This document shows, one piece after another, positions 10,960 through 24,008 of a stretch of 64,000 bases of DNA. A model generated the notes under the pieces. It was not told where the DNA came from, searched no databases, and saw nothing but the letters and a program-made list of their open reading frames with translations. A program made the position numbers and the translations under genes. How positions within the stretch are numbered: the first letter of the stretch is position 1; each line of letters starts with the position of its first letter. The DNA comes from Sequoia sempervirens (taxonomy: Eukaryota; Streptophyta; Pinopsida; Cupressales; Cupressaceae), in NCBI GenBank assembly GCA_007258455.2, contig VDFB02270651.1, positions 486,697,151 to 486,761,150 of the forward strand, given 5' to 3'.

Positions 10960-11600
10960 GTATTTGAGCTGAGTGTACTACATTATGAAAAACTTGCCTA
11001 TTGACTGTGAACTTGACTATGTTCTGACAAGATTTTTGGAAAGCTAAAAATAGCCTTTTGAAGAGTTATTTTCGGCAAAAAATCTAAGATATGGGTTTTG
11101 TCCAGAAAAAGATTCTAAGACAACCTGAAATGTCAGATATGTGAAAATCTGACTTCTACTCGACCATGCAAAGAGTTTTTAGTTGAGAAAATTAGAAACT
11201 CCAAAACAGATGCTCTGGAGTTAAAAATTCCTGAAAAATCAAACGCATGAATTTAATTTGAGGAAGCTATATAGAAATGATCCAGATGTTTAGACTTGTC
11301 AAATTCTGCCAACTTCAGGAACATTTGAATTGTATTTTGAGAGAAATTTAAGAATCAAAGAGCAGAAAGATGTTTTTTCTATGCACTTTCTTATGTGAAA
11401 ATCACCTCTTATTCTTCAAATTTGTTGATGAATGTGAACTAAAACCTGCAAAAGGAATCGTTTGATGAAATCGCCCTTGGAGACTGATGATGAATTCACC
11501 TTTGCTTTGAAAACTCACCTCTGCTCTTGAAGAAATATGAATTTCTGAAGCTATGAGAATCATTAATGATGGCGCCATGCTTAAATAAAGAGAATTTGTA
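10960..11600 (-). repeat. Leader or U5 region upstream of the long minus ORF
   Basis: Bases 10960-11300 are homologous to 1-260 in inverted orientation. On the minus strand a TATTTAAG motif lies at about 11581-11589 (plus CTTAAATA), a possible TATA box 0.6 kb upstream of the ORF start. No primer-binding site is obvious between them, so the LTR/leader boundary is not placed. Confidence 0.4.
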
Positions 11601-12089
11601 CCATTGTTGACTGCAAGATTTAAAACCTCAACAAAAATAGAATGATTCTAATTGGACCCCTTTCAATTACACTGACACTATCTTGAAGTTTGAAACTTAA
11701 ATAATAATAAAATATTCATTATGCAATAGCACAAAGAGGTGCCAATTTTAGAAAATCGCCATTTAATGCTTAAATATGCAAAAATAAATATTAAATATTA
11801 TTTAAAATCAGTTGACAAACCAAGTAAAGCACTTGGATTCACCAACAAACTTCACTCATTTCAAAAAGTCCTCATTTGACCTCATAAGCGTCCATTTGCT
11901 CAAGATATCACATTTTTTATTAACTTCCTATTTTGTAGCTAACTACAAAGTTACGACTGGCCATATTCAACACTGATTTTTGGGTGACTTGGTGATGTTG
12001 AGACTGAATAGGTATATTCTTCGCGAAGCCTGTAGAGCAAGGAAGAAATGTCTACTTGGAGTCATCACTGCAAAGTCCATCATTTAACA

Positions 12090-13550
12090 CCTCAAAGAAT
12101 TAGGTGCCTTTAATTAAATTGATTTTTAGGTACCAGACTTAACCATTTCTCAAAACTGCCATCTGACACTTCAAACGGCTGATAATGAATGGTGAACCCT
12201 GCTGATAGGAAACCATGCACACTGCATAACTAGGAGTGTTCTACATCCAATGAATATATGCAAGGCATCTGAAAGTTGCATTAGGGACCCTTAAAGTAAA
12301 GCGCCCATGGCTTGAAAACGCACGAACACCATTTTCACAAAAGTACAACTCTCAACCAGATGCCCTACTTTGACCTCTAATATTTGAAGTTGGGATGACT
12401 TGATTCGAGCACTATCTATCTTGACACGTAGCCAAAAGCACCTACGAGAGAAGACTCTAGAGGCGACGAAGCAAGAAAACTGCTTCTAAGACCTCAAATA
12501 GAAAGGCGCCTTTCCCAAGATGGAATAGACGACCAAACTTAGCCATTTTCTGAGTTGTCTTCATTTTACAGTATTTCACCAAAGACCTCACACATATGAG
12601 CGTTTACCAAATCCCAAAGGCTGATGGCTGGGCTCGTTGAATAGCTAGAGTAATTATGCTCAAGTCTCGTGAAGACCTTGAATGTCAATAACCTCATCTA
12701 ATAGGCCTAAAGGCTAGGTGCCCCTGGCCTACAGAAATATAATGAAATTTATATGCTTCTCTGCTTGTGAAATTACATGCCTAGTAGAATCTCTGCCATG
12801 ATCTTTCAGAATGTCGGATTAACTAGCAACTTGGTGCATCACGAAGCCAAACTAGAGTAGCACAGATGTCAAGAAGACCTTATCAGCAAACTCTGCCATC
12901 TCAAGGGTCATTTTGAAGGGTGCCCCTGAGCTACAAGGGCACAGTTACACCATTTAAGGAAGTTCTATGATGTGAAGTCTCTCCATAAGCTCATCTTCTA
13001 ACGTCGACTACCAGAGGTCTAGGATTCAGATGACTGTATTTGATAGCTCGTCGAACAGGCAGACTAGTCATGAAGAGATTGACTGCATCAACCATTAGGA
13101 AAACCAAGATCTAACCCCCCTTTAAGAGGTGTGCCCTTGAGCTACAGGACCACAAAAGCTGGAAAAGGACAAGCTTCTACAATTTGTAACATTTGGAATC
13201 TTCAACTTTTGATATCAGTTACCAGAGTTATGAGTCTCAAATAGCCTCGTAGGAAAGCTCATTGGATAACTGGACTAATTCTAAAGAGATTGACTATATT
13301 TATGAGCATTTATCACAAAATCCAGGCCTTCAAAAAGAAGGGCGCCCCTAGGCTACAAGGGTGCAATTTTGCTTTTCCTTGAGAAATCTTCAAAAATTGA
13401 CCATTGAAATCATCATCTTGGCCACTAAAATGACCATTAACTTGTATAATTATCGTCATGAAATGTTCCTCCACTGTGAAATGCTTCACTCTGAGTCTCT
13501 GATTCAATTTCTAATAAATGGATATTGCCTTTGACTGACAAAACATTAAC
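12090..13550. repeat. Degenerate tandem array of about 206-bp units
   Basis: A G/C-rich core of the type GGTGCCCCTGGGCTACA recurs at 12103, 12301, 12505, 12717, 12919, 13129 and 13341 (spacings 198, 204, 212, 202, 210, 212). A second conserved segment, AGCTCGTCGAACAG or similar followed by GAGATTGACT, recurs midway in the last units. About seven units are strongly diverged. The array lies on the upstream side of the long minus-strand ORF. I see no coding function. Confidence 0.75.
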
Positions 13551-14016
13551 ATAACTCCATGCTTGATATTGCCCAAAAACTGTATTTGACATCATTTTAG
13601 CAAGGTTTAGACTATTTTATGCAAAATTCCTTAATGAAGCGAAAAATTTGGTTTGGGTACAACACGTTCAAAATAAATTTTTGACAATAGTGGATGATTA
13701 TATGCCATTTGATATTTTAGTGAAATTATAATGCACTATAATGTGTTTAGATTTCAATGATTATTATTATTTAATCAAGATTGTGATGTCATGACTAATA
13801 ATGGACTACTATGTTATTGGCTTTCTAAGTTGAATGTAGGATCAAATTCTTACCCAACCAGAGGGAGAGGGAAAGTATCACTCAAGAGGAGTATAGACAT
13901 GGGTAAACAAACTAGTTAATGCCAATTGAGTCTTACACACACATGTAGGTTTATGTATCAACTTCAAGTAACCAACCCTAGTTTCGTCATTGAGTTTATT
14001 TTGTGTTTTGGCTAAG
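13551..14016. other. Unassigned AT-rich stretch
   Basis: No coding frame, repeat or RNA gene seen. It ends at target duplication TATGG (14017-14021). Confidence 0.4.
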
Positions 14017-14021
14017 TATGG

Positions 14022-15877
14022 TGTAATGTCCCCATTTTGTCCATACACTCTTCTATGACTGATAGCCTATTTCTGGAAATCCATAGGCTAATCAAAAGTG
14101 CAAATTAGGGTTTCCTATTTTATAGGAGGTTTTTGATGCATTCTTGAAGGTTTGCATGTATGAGTTTCTGATGCATGTCTGGTGGAGTTCTAGGTTTTCA
14201 GAGAGCTTCGCGGTGATATGGCATGCAAAGGCATTGGGAAACATTTCAGAGTTTACTATTTTTAGTAAGCTCTATTTTTGGTAGTGCTATCTTGGGCAGT
14301 AGCATTAGAAGTTAGATCAGTTTCCATCTCAGGCAGTGTAGTTTGGAGCATATTTAGCTTTCAACATTTTGAGGCTCTTATTGGTAAAAATGATTTATTT
14401 AAGTCATTTAATTATAATAATGTGATTTTGACCCCTTTTCCTAGCTCAATGACTTAATGTTGTTTTAAAATAGGGACCATGAGAGTGGACGCCTCATTAA
14501 GAGATATTTTAAAATTTCAAATGTTAATTATCTCATGTGTTTTGGATGCCAAAAATAAGGAAGGAAAAGTGAATTAAAAATTAAATAATTTCCAAAAAGG
14601 AGTTGGGCGTCCCTTTTGGAGGAAAGATGGAAAGCCAACAGTCACCTCAAGTTCTATTTAAGAAGGCCTTTGCTCATTCATTTGGTATCCATTGTTTATG
14701 CTATTGTTATGCTTTCGAAATGACTTCATGAATTTGGCTTTGAGGAATTCATACCTCCCAGTGTAGAACCAATTTCATGTTTGAAAGATAACACCTAGTT
14801 GGGAATTCAGCTGCTTCTCATCCAGACTAGCAGATAGAGCCTCAATGTTGAAGAATTTTGATATTATTTTCAGTTTTTAGCTTGCTGGTTCAGTCATGGT
14901 TGAAGGACATTTTTACTTGCAGCTTCTTGTTTGATTTTATTTCCATTGTGGGTGTTTTCTCATATCCTTCCTATGCTTGAGGCGACCCATTCTGTGCATT
15001 TTTAGACTTTATGGTGAAGATTTGGATTTTATCTTGAAGTTCGCCCCTCCAGGAAGGTCGTACCATTGCTAAGCTTGCTTAGGAATACATGTACAAATAA
15101 TATTCAAGGTTTTGCTACCATTTCAGAGATGGTTCTTGGGTGCAATGCTCCTTAGAAGCTGTTGCAATCACTTTCAGATCATTTGGAGGAGATTTGAGGA
15201 TTTGGTGAGCATTTTGGTGTGTTTAGTTTGCTATTATGAGCTTTCAGTTTACTGGTAATTTATATCAGATTAACAACAGTTTAGATTTTGGCTTGTACTC
15301 AATTAATTGAGAAGATTAAGGGTGTGAGAAACAATCCTTCATCAATTGGAATTGATTATCTAGCATTAGCGATTTGTAATTTGCATATTTTGTACATTGT
15401 AAGACTGTAAACAGTAGTATTGTTCTAGTCATCTTCATTTATGCATTTACTTTATGTTTAGTTCAAACATTGTAACCCCTGGTTTTTTTACCACCAATGT
15501 GGAGGAAAGAACAAGTTGCATTTCTCATTTTACACCCACTATTTAAGTAGAGAATCCCCACTATTATGTGGATGCCCGCTGATAGCTGATGAATTGCTCT
15601 TCAATGTAATTATCTTCCCCCCACTGAACAAGTGGTAGTGTGGATCTCATATGGTCAGATCACCACCTACTTCAATTCAACATTTTTCTTCTTTTTAGTT
15701 TGGTTGCTAATGACCCCTTCCCATATGCTATCACCTCACCTCTCAAAGAATCATGGTGAATATTCTTGGAGAAGGTTACATTTAGTTTGATTATCTTTTG
15801 GAAGCTAACACTAACATTTGTCGTAGTGTTGGTTTGTGTTGTGAAAAATTGGGGAAAAAATTGGTTGGCATATTTCA
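14022..15877 (+). repeat. 5-prime LTR of 9.2-kb element
   Basis: Starts TGTAATGTCCCC and ends CATATTTCA. A TATA-like CTATTTAAG lies at 14654-14662. A palindromic motif TTTACTATTTTTAGTAAG occurs near 14257-14274. Confidence 0.93.
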
Positions 15878-15878
15878 G

Positions 15879-15890
15879 TGGTATCAAAGC
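15879..15890 (+). promoter_or_regulatory. Primer-binding site, Met tRNA type
   Basis: TGGTATCAAAGC starts one base after the LTR end. It differs at one position from the common TGGTATCAGAGC. Confidence 0.9.
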
Positions 15891-15932
15891 CAAGATCCTG
15901 CCATCCTATGACAATCAGAGCTCAGCTGTGAA

Positions 15933-18673
15933 ATGAGTGACAGAGAAATCGGATTCTACACCAGAGGTCAGAACTGAGTTTAGTTTCAGTTTTTCAATAA
16001 TTTTGAAGATGTTACATTTTCTAAAGTCCAGGAACTACGAGAAGACAAATGTGATTATGGCTTTTGAAGAGGAAATTTTTTTGGCAAGGTCACCTTCCAT
16101 TGCTGGGATAAGGCTCAATGAAGAATTTCAGTACAAGAGGGAATGTGAACATGAGGCTTCCATACTCCATTAGGAATATCCAAATATGTCAAATGAGTTT
16201 AAGAAAGGTGTTTCTTTTGACTGCTACTTGAATTGTGTGTTGATTAAGAAACCCGGGAAATTGGGTGTGGTCAACTACATCAAGAAAAAAAATTAAAAAG
16301 GAAGTAGAACTTGCCATTGTTGAAGAATCAAGGAAGAAGAAAAAGTATCGATTTGTGGGTTGCAGCCCACGTGTAAGCAAATTGAAAAGAAAAATCAGTC
16401 AACTAGTGTTGAAGATGGCACAAGCAAGGTGCACATTTTGCTTCAAAATGATAGCGTGCTTGACGAAGATACCTTGGCAAATGAGGAGATTAAGTTAGAG
16501 TCACAAAATACACCCATAGACTTGCATGAGATGGGAAATAATGAAGATTGTTTTGGTAAAAAGAGCATAACAACAGTCTTGAGTCCTAACGAGGATTCAT
16601 CTGATGAAGAGCTTGAGACAAAAGACTTCACAAAATATTTCAGTTGTACCAATGTGAGGGTTGAATTCGGTAAAGAAGAACAAATTGAAGAAATGCTAGT
16701 GGTTTCATTGAATCAGCCTATAACCACCTTCATGTTGATAATGTTTATGATGATTTAGTTGAGTTTAGATTGAATCATGTTGAAGATTTGGTGATGGATA
16801 ATTCTCCACTTGTTGTTGACCCAAATTTCCAAAGGATTCCATATGAAGAAATTTTGATAAGTGACCAAGAAGACTTCTTGGGTATTTTTGTGGATACTAA
16901 TGAGAAGATTAGTAATGCATCTCTTCATGATAGGTCAATTGAAGAAAAGAATGATAAAATATTCAAAGCAGCTAGCTTTGATGATTCTTTATTTCAATAC
17001 AATTATAGTGACTTGGGTGGTAGTGGGTTTGAATATCAAACTATGCCTGTGGAGAAAGCTATAGATGAAGATTTCAGTTTAAGTGGAATTTGAAGTGATT
17101 CATTCAAAGAGTCAACAATCCAAGAGGAACATGACAATTTCTTTCCTATTGGTCATTACAATCAAACTTTTCAGATTTGGGATCCGGGCGTAATGTCACC
17201 GAGGTATGATAAAGAACCAGAGTGGGATAACTTCCACTTTGATCTTGATGAAGTGCAAAATTCAGTTTGCATTGTAAGATATGTTGAGGTCATTGAAGGA
17301 GAAGTTGCAGCAAAGGCCAATGAGAATGTGAATTCTTGTGTTGAAGTTTTAAAATCAGAAAATGGTTTGGATGCCTTTCAGATTGACACACAAGAATAGT
17401 ACGAGATCTTGAAAGGTAAAGATAGAGATACTAATTTGCTTGATGAATTTGTTGATAGGCCTTCTATTCACGAGTTATGTAGTGAAGAGGTTAGTAATGA
17501 AGCTGATTTTGAAAATCTTTCCAATGAAAGCAAATCAGAAAAGTTGATGTTCGAAGAGCAAAGCCTCTTTGCAATTATGATCAAGGGCCTAAAGAGCTGT
17601 AAGTTTTGACAGATAACTTATTGGTTTCAGAAGAGAAAATTGTTAAGGTGTTATCAAGATTTGATAGCACATACCATTTCATTGAAGAACTCTATTGGAA
17701 GATTCAGTCTGAAGAGAGACAAAATGGAGTTAAGGATGGAGACACTCTGTCCAAGATGCAAATCATCAAAGAGGCATTGGAATCCATTAAGTCAGATTAT
17801 TTGCACTTGCTCACAAATAGAGATAATGCTATTAAGTTTACATAGGAGACTTATTACACCTACTAGGAGAAGGAGAAAGACGTTGATAGGCTTTTCCTTG
17901 ATCTTACCTTAGCTCATCATTTATTATGCAAAACAAAAAATCAATCACCTATTGCAGCCACACTTAAGGAACAAGAAGCTAATACAAGGATTATGGAGAT
18001 CAAGCAAATAGTTGAAGGAATAAATGAACTCCATAATGATGAAACATTGCATAATATGAAGGTGATCCCATATGTCGATGGTGATTGGAAAGTACATCAA
18101 GAGTGTGAACTCTTCAGTTGGGAAGAGACTTTGCCACAAGAAGGAATAGTTTGCAGCTATGAGATAGATGTTTTGATGGATAATGAATGTGGTATTCAGC
18201 ATGCTACACTTTCTGGGTTGGAAACTAATGATCGACATCCACAAGTTGAGAAAGATGAGCTTGAATTCTATGAAGACACCAACAAAAGGGATGAAGAAAA
18301 TATTGTTGAGAACAACAGTCCATTATCTTCACATGATTTGGTTAACCATAAGGTGATAAATAATTTCTATGAGGGTGTGCCATGTTTTGTGAGTAGTAAT
18401 CATCCAAGGCATTTTGATAATGAAGTCATAAGTGGATACAAGGATGAAGTCTTCACATGGGAAGTGTGGACACAAGGATATTTCTTCATCGCTGGCTTCA
18501 AGGTGTCAATAAAACAAGTCTTGGTAGCTGCTAGTAACTCCATTGCAGCAGCAAAGAGGGAAGATTCTAGACTTATTACTCATGAAGTTTGGGAGAAAGA
18601 TGGACCAAAAAAAATTATTTACTTTCTTGACAATCCATCTCTTGGGTTGAGTGATGTTTTGGCCCATCCTCGT
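15933..18673 (+). pseudogene. Decayed acidic ORF of unknown function in the 9.2-kb element
   Basis: Open stretches 15937-16173 and 16360-16758 share one frame; 16770-17093, 17193-17399 and 17409-17609 share a second; 17606-17845 and 17993-18673 share a third. Two frameshifts (near 16745-16765 and 17595) and several stops therefore break a protein of about 900 residues. It is rich in Asp, Glu, Asn and Ser. The last part, beginning MEIKQIVEGINELHNDE, is the best preserved (248 codons, running a little into the solo LTR) and contains DEVFTWEVWTQGYFFIAG followed by FKVSIKQVLVAASNSIAAAK. No zinc knuckle, aspartic protease or polymerase motif is visible. Its position after the primer site is where gag would lie. 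I do not recognise it. Confidence 0.6.
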
Positions 18674-20051
18674 TGTAATGTCCCCTTCCTAGGCAATATT
18701 GTTGTGTCAGAGGTTAGCCTATTATTCAGATCCTTGTAGGCTGGAAAAAGTGTTTAGAGGATCACTTGGGGCAGTTAGCGTTGGGAACATCACTCCAGTA
18801 GTTGATTCAGGTTTGGGCCTTTGCAGACACTTTATGAGTGGTTTACAAATACTTACTATTTATAGTAAGTCAGGTAGGCGTGAGCTGCTATTTTGGGCAG
18901 GGCACCCAGTTTAGTTGGTCAGCTTTGTTTCGACCTAGTTTGATAGTTTGATAAGCAGATGGAGAATAATGGAGCATTTAATAATAATTAAATGATTATT
19001 ATTATTTTGAATTTATGTTATAAAGTCACTTTAATGATATATTAAAATATTAATTATTAATTGCATATTATAAAGTATTTAATACTTTATAATAAAGAAG
19101 AACTATTATTAATGAATAATTATTTATTCATTAAAAGGGATGCCATTATTTTAATATTATTGCCTAAGTCAAAAGAAGGCGAATTTATATTATTAAATGT
19201 ATTTTTAAGTGATTTTTGAGAAGGGGTCGAATTCTTGAGAAGGTTATATATTCTTTCAAAGGCAAATCAAACTCATATGTTGATTATTTGAATTTGTTAT
19301 CATTTCTCTCTGAGAGCATTGAGGTTTGAGAAACCAGGGTTTTTATAGATCAACAGATTTTGAAGAGCGTTCCCTCTTCAGAATGTGACATACTGAGACT
19401 GTGAAATACTAGTTGAAGATTGTCAACAGGTGACTTCATTCAGAGGTTACAATCGTGCTTATTGAGTTAGATTCAGGAAGGGTTTGAAGGAGATTTTCAT
19501 CAGATACTTAAGGCGACTTACTGAGATCCTTTATTCAGTGATCTGGCACATTCTTCAAGAAGTTGTACTATCATTAATGCTGCTGGTACATGTCATACTT
19601 TGCTGCAGCAAGGGTCGTACTTCTTCCCCAAAGCAAATCACTTGGCTTTTTCACTTTATATCTTTTGCAAGTTGGACGCCTAGGGTTTTTGGAGACATTG
19701 CATCAGTTTCAAGGTGGGAGATTGCATCATTCCTTTTAGCCGTACCATCTCAGTCTCTCTTTCTGGCGCCTGCAAGCTTATCCAAGTTTTCAATAAAATA
19801 GCCTGCCTTTTTGTCTGAATGTTTAAATATTATAGTTGTAATCATTTGGGAAGATTAATAAATCATCTAGCTTTGAGATCTAAGCTATATTCTATTGTTT
19901 AGAAGCATCTAGTATTTTACATTATTTTTCCAGTCATTTCTTTTCAAAATCACAATTTGTCCTTTTATTGCAAAAACATCAAAAAAATCAAAATACACAA
20001 AACAAACAAAAAAAAATCAGCATTATCAAATAGTGTTCAGGCTGAGAGACA
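18674..20051 (+). repeat. Solo LTR nested in the 9.2-kb element
   Basis: Begins TGTAATGTCCCC, like the host element, but differs afterwards. It contains the palindrome CTTACTATTTATAGTAAG (18856-18873) and an AT-rich U3, and ends near GAGACA at 20051. The flanks CTCGT (18669-18673) and CTAGT (20053-20057) form an imperfect 5-bp duplication, which also allows an end one base later. There is no primer site or internal region, so it probably formed by LTR-LTR recombination after insertion. The start is firm; the end is approximate. Confidence 0.6.
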
Positions 20052-20057
20052 CCTAGT

Positions 20058-21300
20058 CTCTTACACTTGTCCTTTGGGGGAATGGGAATTGAGGACAACA
20101 TTTGTTCCATGCCTCCATTGAAGTTGATGTTTTCATGGAAGGGCTACATGGGTTTATCAAAGAAGACACTAACTTCTTGAGTTTGCATTTTGCTTTGATT
20201 AGCACTTGGAGAAGTGTTGTGTACTCTTTCCAATGCATTGGAGAACATTTTCAGTTGGGTATCCATGCTTGGGATCCTCAACATGGCTTGATGAAGTTAA
20301 TCACTTGTGGAAAGGTGATTTCTTGGGGGAACAAGGATTTAATTTTCAAATTATTTGATGTTGTCCCCATCTTCACCAACCATTCGATGGTTCTTTTTGC
20401 TCATCAACTGGTGAATTGGAGAGATATTTTGGACAAAGGATGGTTTAAGGTTGGGTAGGAGTTTCTTGAGAGGATGTTTCCAACCTTGGGCATGAACAGT
20501 TGTGCTATTATGGATAATGATTTTTAGTGTTGCAGCAGATGTTCAATTCCTTGCACACTGATTTTACTAAAATCAGACTTTAAGTGGTTCATTTTAGATT
20601 TCATGGGTTAGCTAGTACACTCATTTTTTCTTTTCACAATCTTTTATCAGTGATGATTTTTGGCTTCAAAAGTGGGTAATGGTGTTTCATAGTGATTTGG
20701 ATCAATATTGGATGGTGTTCAAGTTATTTTCCAATGGCTTTCTTTGTACAATCTCTTGCACTACTGTTTGGGGTAGCGAACCTTTGCTTGATTTGGTTCA
20801 ACTTTTTGAGACTTTGGTGGAGAGATTGGTGGAAGTTTTCAAAAAATTTATTGAATATGTCAGAATTACTTAGAGGAGGCATTATATATCCTTGTGGAGT
20901 TTTGAGGATGTGGCTACTATGACTTTGCAAAGAGTTTTTTTTCCCTTTGCAATTAGCTATGATGGAGACACACTTGCTATTGTGACTCAGTTTGTTGCTT
21001 CGAGGAGTTATGTTGATGAGAATAATTTTGAGTTGATTAGATTCTTATTTTTGGTTAGCAGAATGGTGATTGACATTGACATTGCAGATGTTAATTCCTT
21101 AGAGTTTATTGGGCATGAAATGCTGCTAGATTTTGATTCCATTCCTTCCATGTTTTTCAGTTTCAATTTCAGGCATGTTATCTCTTTGAGGTTGTAGGGA
21201 TGGTTTGTGCAGTTCTGGTGCAATGATTTCATTTGTATGATCAGAGTAGAGTAGCATCAACATGGTGGGGTTTTACAGAGATGGACATGGGACCCTGGGA
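20058..21300 (+). pseudogene. Decayed second half of the internal ORF region
   Basis: Open pieces at 20102-20458, 20679-20873 and 20892-21197 contain tracts such as GIHAWDPQHGLMKLITCGK and ISWGNKDLIFKLFDVVPIF, separated by stops and frame changes. The sequence is coding-like but matches no retroelement domain I know. It runs up to the purine tract before the 3-prime LTR, and before the solo LTR arrived it would have been contiguous with the ORF at 15933-18673. Confidence 0.45.
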
Positions 21301-21358
21301 TCCTATATGTTTGGTGGGATCAGTTTGGAGTGTTGTGGCATTGCTTGAGGACAAGCAA

Positions 21359-21375
21359 TTTGGGGAAGGGCGGAC
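21359..21375 (+). promoter_or_regulatory. Polypurine tract of 9.2-kb element
   Basis: TTTGGGGAAGGGCGGAC directly precedes the 3-prime LTR, as expected for second-strand priming. Confidence 0.85.
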
Positions 21376-23231
21376 GGTAATGTCCCCATTTTGGCCATAA
21401 GCTCTTCTGTGACTGATAGCCTATTTTTGAAAATCCATAGGCCGATCAGAAGTGAAAATTAGGGTTTCCTATTTTATAGGAGGTTTTTGATGCATTCTTG
21501 AAGGCTTGCATGTATGAGTTTCTGATGCATGTCTAGTGGAGTTCTAGGTTTTCAGAGAGCTTCACAGTGATATGTCATGCAAAGGCATTGGAAAACTTTT
21601 CAGAGTTTAATATTTTTAGTAAGCTCTATTTCTAGCAGTGCTATCCTGGGCAGTAGCATCAACAGTTAGTTCAGTTTCCATTTCAAACTGTGCAGTTTGG
21701 AGCATATTTGGCTTTCAGCATTTTGAGGCTCTTTTTGGTAAAAATGATTTATTTAAGTCATTTAATTATTATAATATGATTTTGACCCCTTGGCCCAGCA
21801 CAATGACTTAATGTTGTTTTAAAAGGGGGACCATGAGGGTGGACGCCTCATTAAGAGATATTTTAAAATTTTAAATGTTAATTATCTCCTCATGTTTTGG
21901 ATGCCTAAATGAAGGAAGGAAAAGTAAATTAAAAATTTAATAATTGCCAAAAAGAAGTTGGGTGTCCCTTTTGGAGGAAAGATGGAAAGCCAAAAGTCAC
22001 CTCAAGTTTTATTTAAGAAGGCCTTTGCTCATTCATTTGGTATCCATTGTTTATGCTATTGTTATGTTGTTGAAATGACTTCATGAATTTGGCTTCGAGG
22101 AATGCATACCTCCTAGTGTAGAACCAATTTCATGTTTGAAAGATAACACCTAGTTGGGAATTCAACTGCTTCTCATCCAGACTAGCAAATAGAGCCTCAA
22201 TGTTGAAGAATTTTGATATTATTTTTAGTTTTTAGCTTGCTAGTTCATTCATGGTTGAAGGACATTTTTACTTGCAGCTTCTTGTGTGATTTTAATTCTG
22301 TTGTGGGTGTTTTCTCGTATCGTTCCTATGCTTGAGGTGACCCATTCTGTGCATTTCAGATTTTATAGTGAAGATTTGGATTTTATCTTGAAGTTTGCTC
22401 CTCCAACAAGGCTGTACCATTGCTGGGCTTGCTTGGGAATGCGTGTACAAATAATATTCAATGGTTTTCTGCCATTTCAGAGATGGTTCTTGGGTGCCAT
22501 GCTTCTTAGAAGCTATTGCAATCACTTACAGATCATTTGGAGGAAATTTGAGCATTTGGTGAGCATTTTGGTGTGTTTAGTTTGCTGTTATGAGCTTTCA
22601 GTTTGCTAGTAATTTATATCAGATTAACAATAGTTCAGATTTTGGCTTGTACTCTTGTAATTGAGAAGATTAAGGGTGTGAGAAACAATCCTTCGTCAAT
22701 TGGCATTGATTATCTAGCATCAACGCTTTGTAATTTGCAGATTTTGTACATTGTAAGACTGTAAATAGTGGTACTGTTCCAGTCATCTTCATTTCTACAT
22801 TTACTTCATGTTTAATTCAAACATTGTAACCCCTAGTCGGTTTACCGCCAGTGTGGAGGAAAGAACAAGTTTTATTTCTCATTTTTTACCCACTATTTAA
22901 GCGGAGAATCCCCACTGTTATGTGGATGGCCGTTGATAGTGGATGGATTGCTCTTCAATGTAATTATCTATCCCCCACTGAACAAGTGGTAGTGTGGATC
23001 TCATATGGTGAGATCACCACCTGCTTTAATTCAACATTGTTCTTCTTTTCAGTTTGGTTGCTAACAACCCCTTCCCATATGCTATCACCTCGCCTTTCAA
23101 AGGATCTTGGTCAACATTCTTGGCAAAGGTTACATTCAGTTTGATTATCTTTTGGAAGCTAACACTAACATTTGGCGTAGTGTTGGTTTGTGTTGTGAAA
23201 AATTGGGGAAAAAATTGGTTGGCATATTTCA
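21376..23231 (+). repeat. 3-prime LTR of 9.2-kb element
   Basis: Same order of landmarks and same length as the 5-prime LTR. The first base reads G where the other LTR has T. It ends CATATTTCA and is followed by TATGG. Confidence 0.93.
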
Positions 23232-23236
23232 TATGG

Positions 23237-24003
23237 TCGAGTTGTAAGGTTGGGTTAAATCTTATAGTCTTTGGCTTAGTCTATCACAATAAAAGATGTT
23301 ATGTGGTATTATCATCATGTTTTTGATTGATTGATTTTTATATAAAGTTTATTTGATTATTATCTAAATATATTTTTTAAAAATATAATATATATACAAA
23401 ATATGAATAGATATATAATTAAGAATATATAATTTATATGATATTATGTTGGCATAAATTCCAACGGCCTGTTGAAAGAGCCATGGCTTTTTCAAGTAGT
23501 GAGACATGCTAATTAATGCATGCCATGGAAAGTAAATAAGTTTAAACTATTTTTTAACTCCTATGTGAGGCTAAAGCCTCCAATGTCGACTATAATCCTG
23601 CCTTAGAATAATGTTATCAATGCCCATGATGACGCATAAGGAAGGTGTACCAATAATGTTTTAGTTATGTTAATTTTAGAAGCAATTATGAAGCATGTGC
23701 CACAAGCTTTAGAGTAGAGTTGGGTTGATTATTATTGTTGATTATTCATTTTCCTCTTAAACATTGGAAAAGGGGGGAAGGAGTTTGTGTACGATTTGAG
23801 CAGAGGGGGAAGTTACATGTATCATAGTAGGCAATTCTTGAGGACTTTTGTCTTGGATTTATAGTTGGTTGTTAGTTGTGTTTTGTATAGTGGAATAATA
23901 ATAAAGAAGAACAGAGTTTACACTGTAGCTAGTTATAGATACTTGGAGTAGTTGAGCATTTAGAACTAAGAAATGCAAAAGTAAAGTAGTAGTTCAGGCA
24001 TGC
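23237..24003. other. Unassigned AT-rich stretch
   Basis: No coding frame or structural RNA recognised. It lies between two complete retroelements. Confidence 0.4.
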
Positions 24004-24008
24004 TTTTA

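Larger units (their letters stand above)
14022..23231 (+). mobile_element. Complete 9.2-kb LTR retrotransposon without visible RT
   Basis: Two direct LTRs of equal length (1856 bp; 14022-15877 and 21376-23231) are flanked by target duplication TATGG (14017-14021 and 23232-23236). A Met-tRNA-type primer site follows the first LTR and a purine tract precedes the second. The internal region of about 5.5 kb contains decayed coding frames but none of the motifs expected of protease, RT, RNase H or integrase. A separate solo LTR sits inside it at 18674-20051. It is best described as a large non-autonomous element carrying its own ORF. The LTRs have many substitutions between them, so it is old. Confidence 0.93.
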
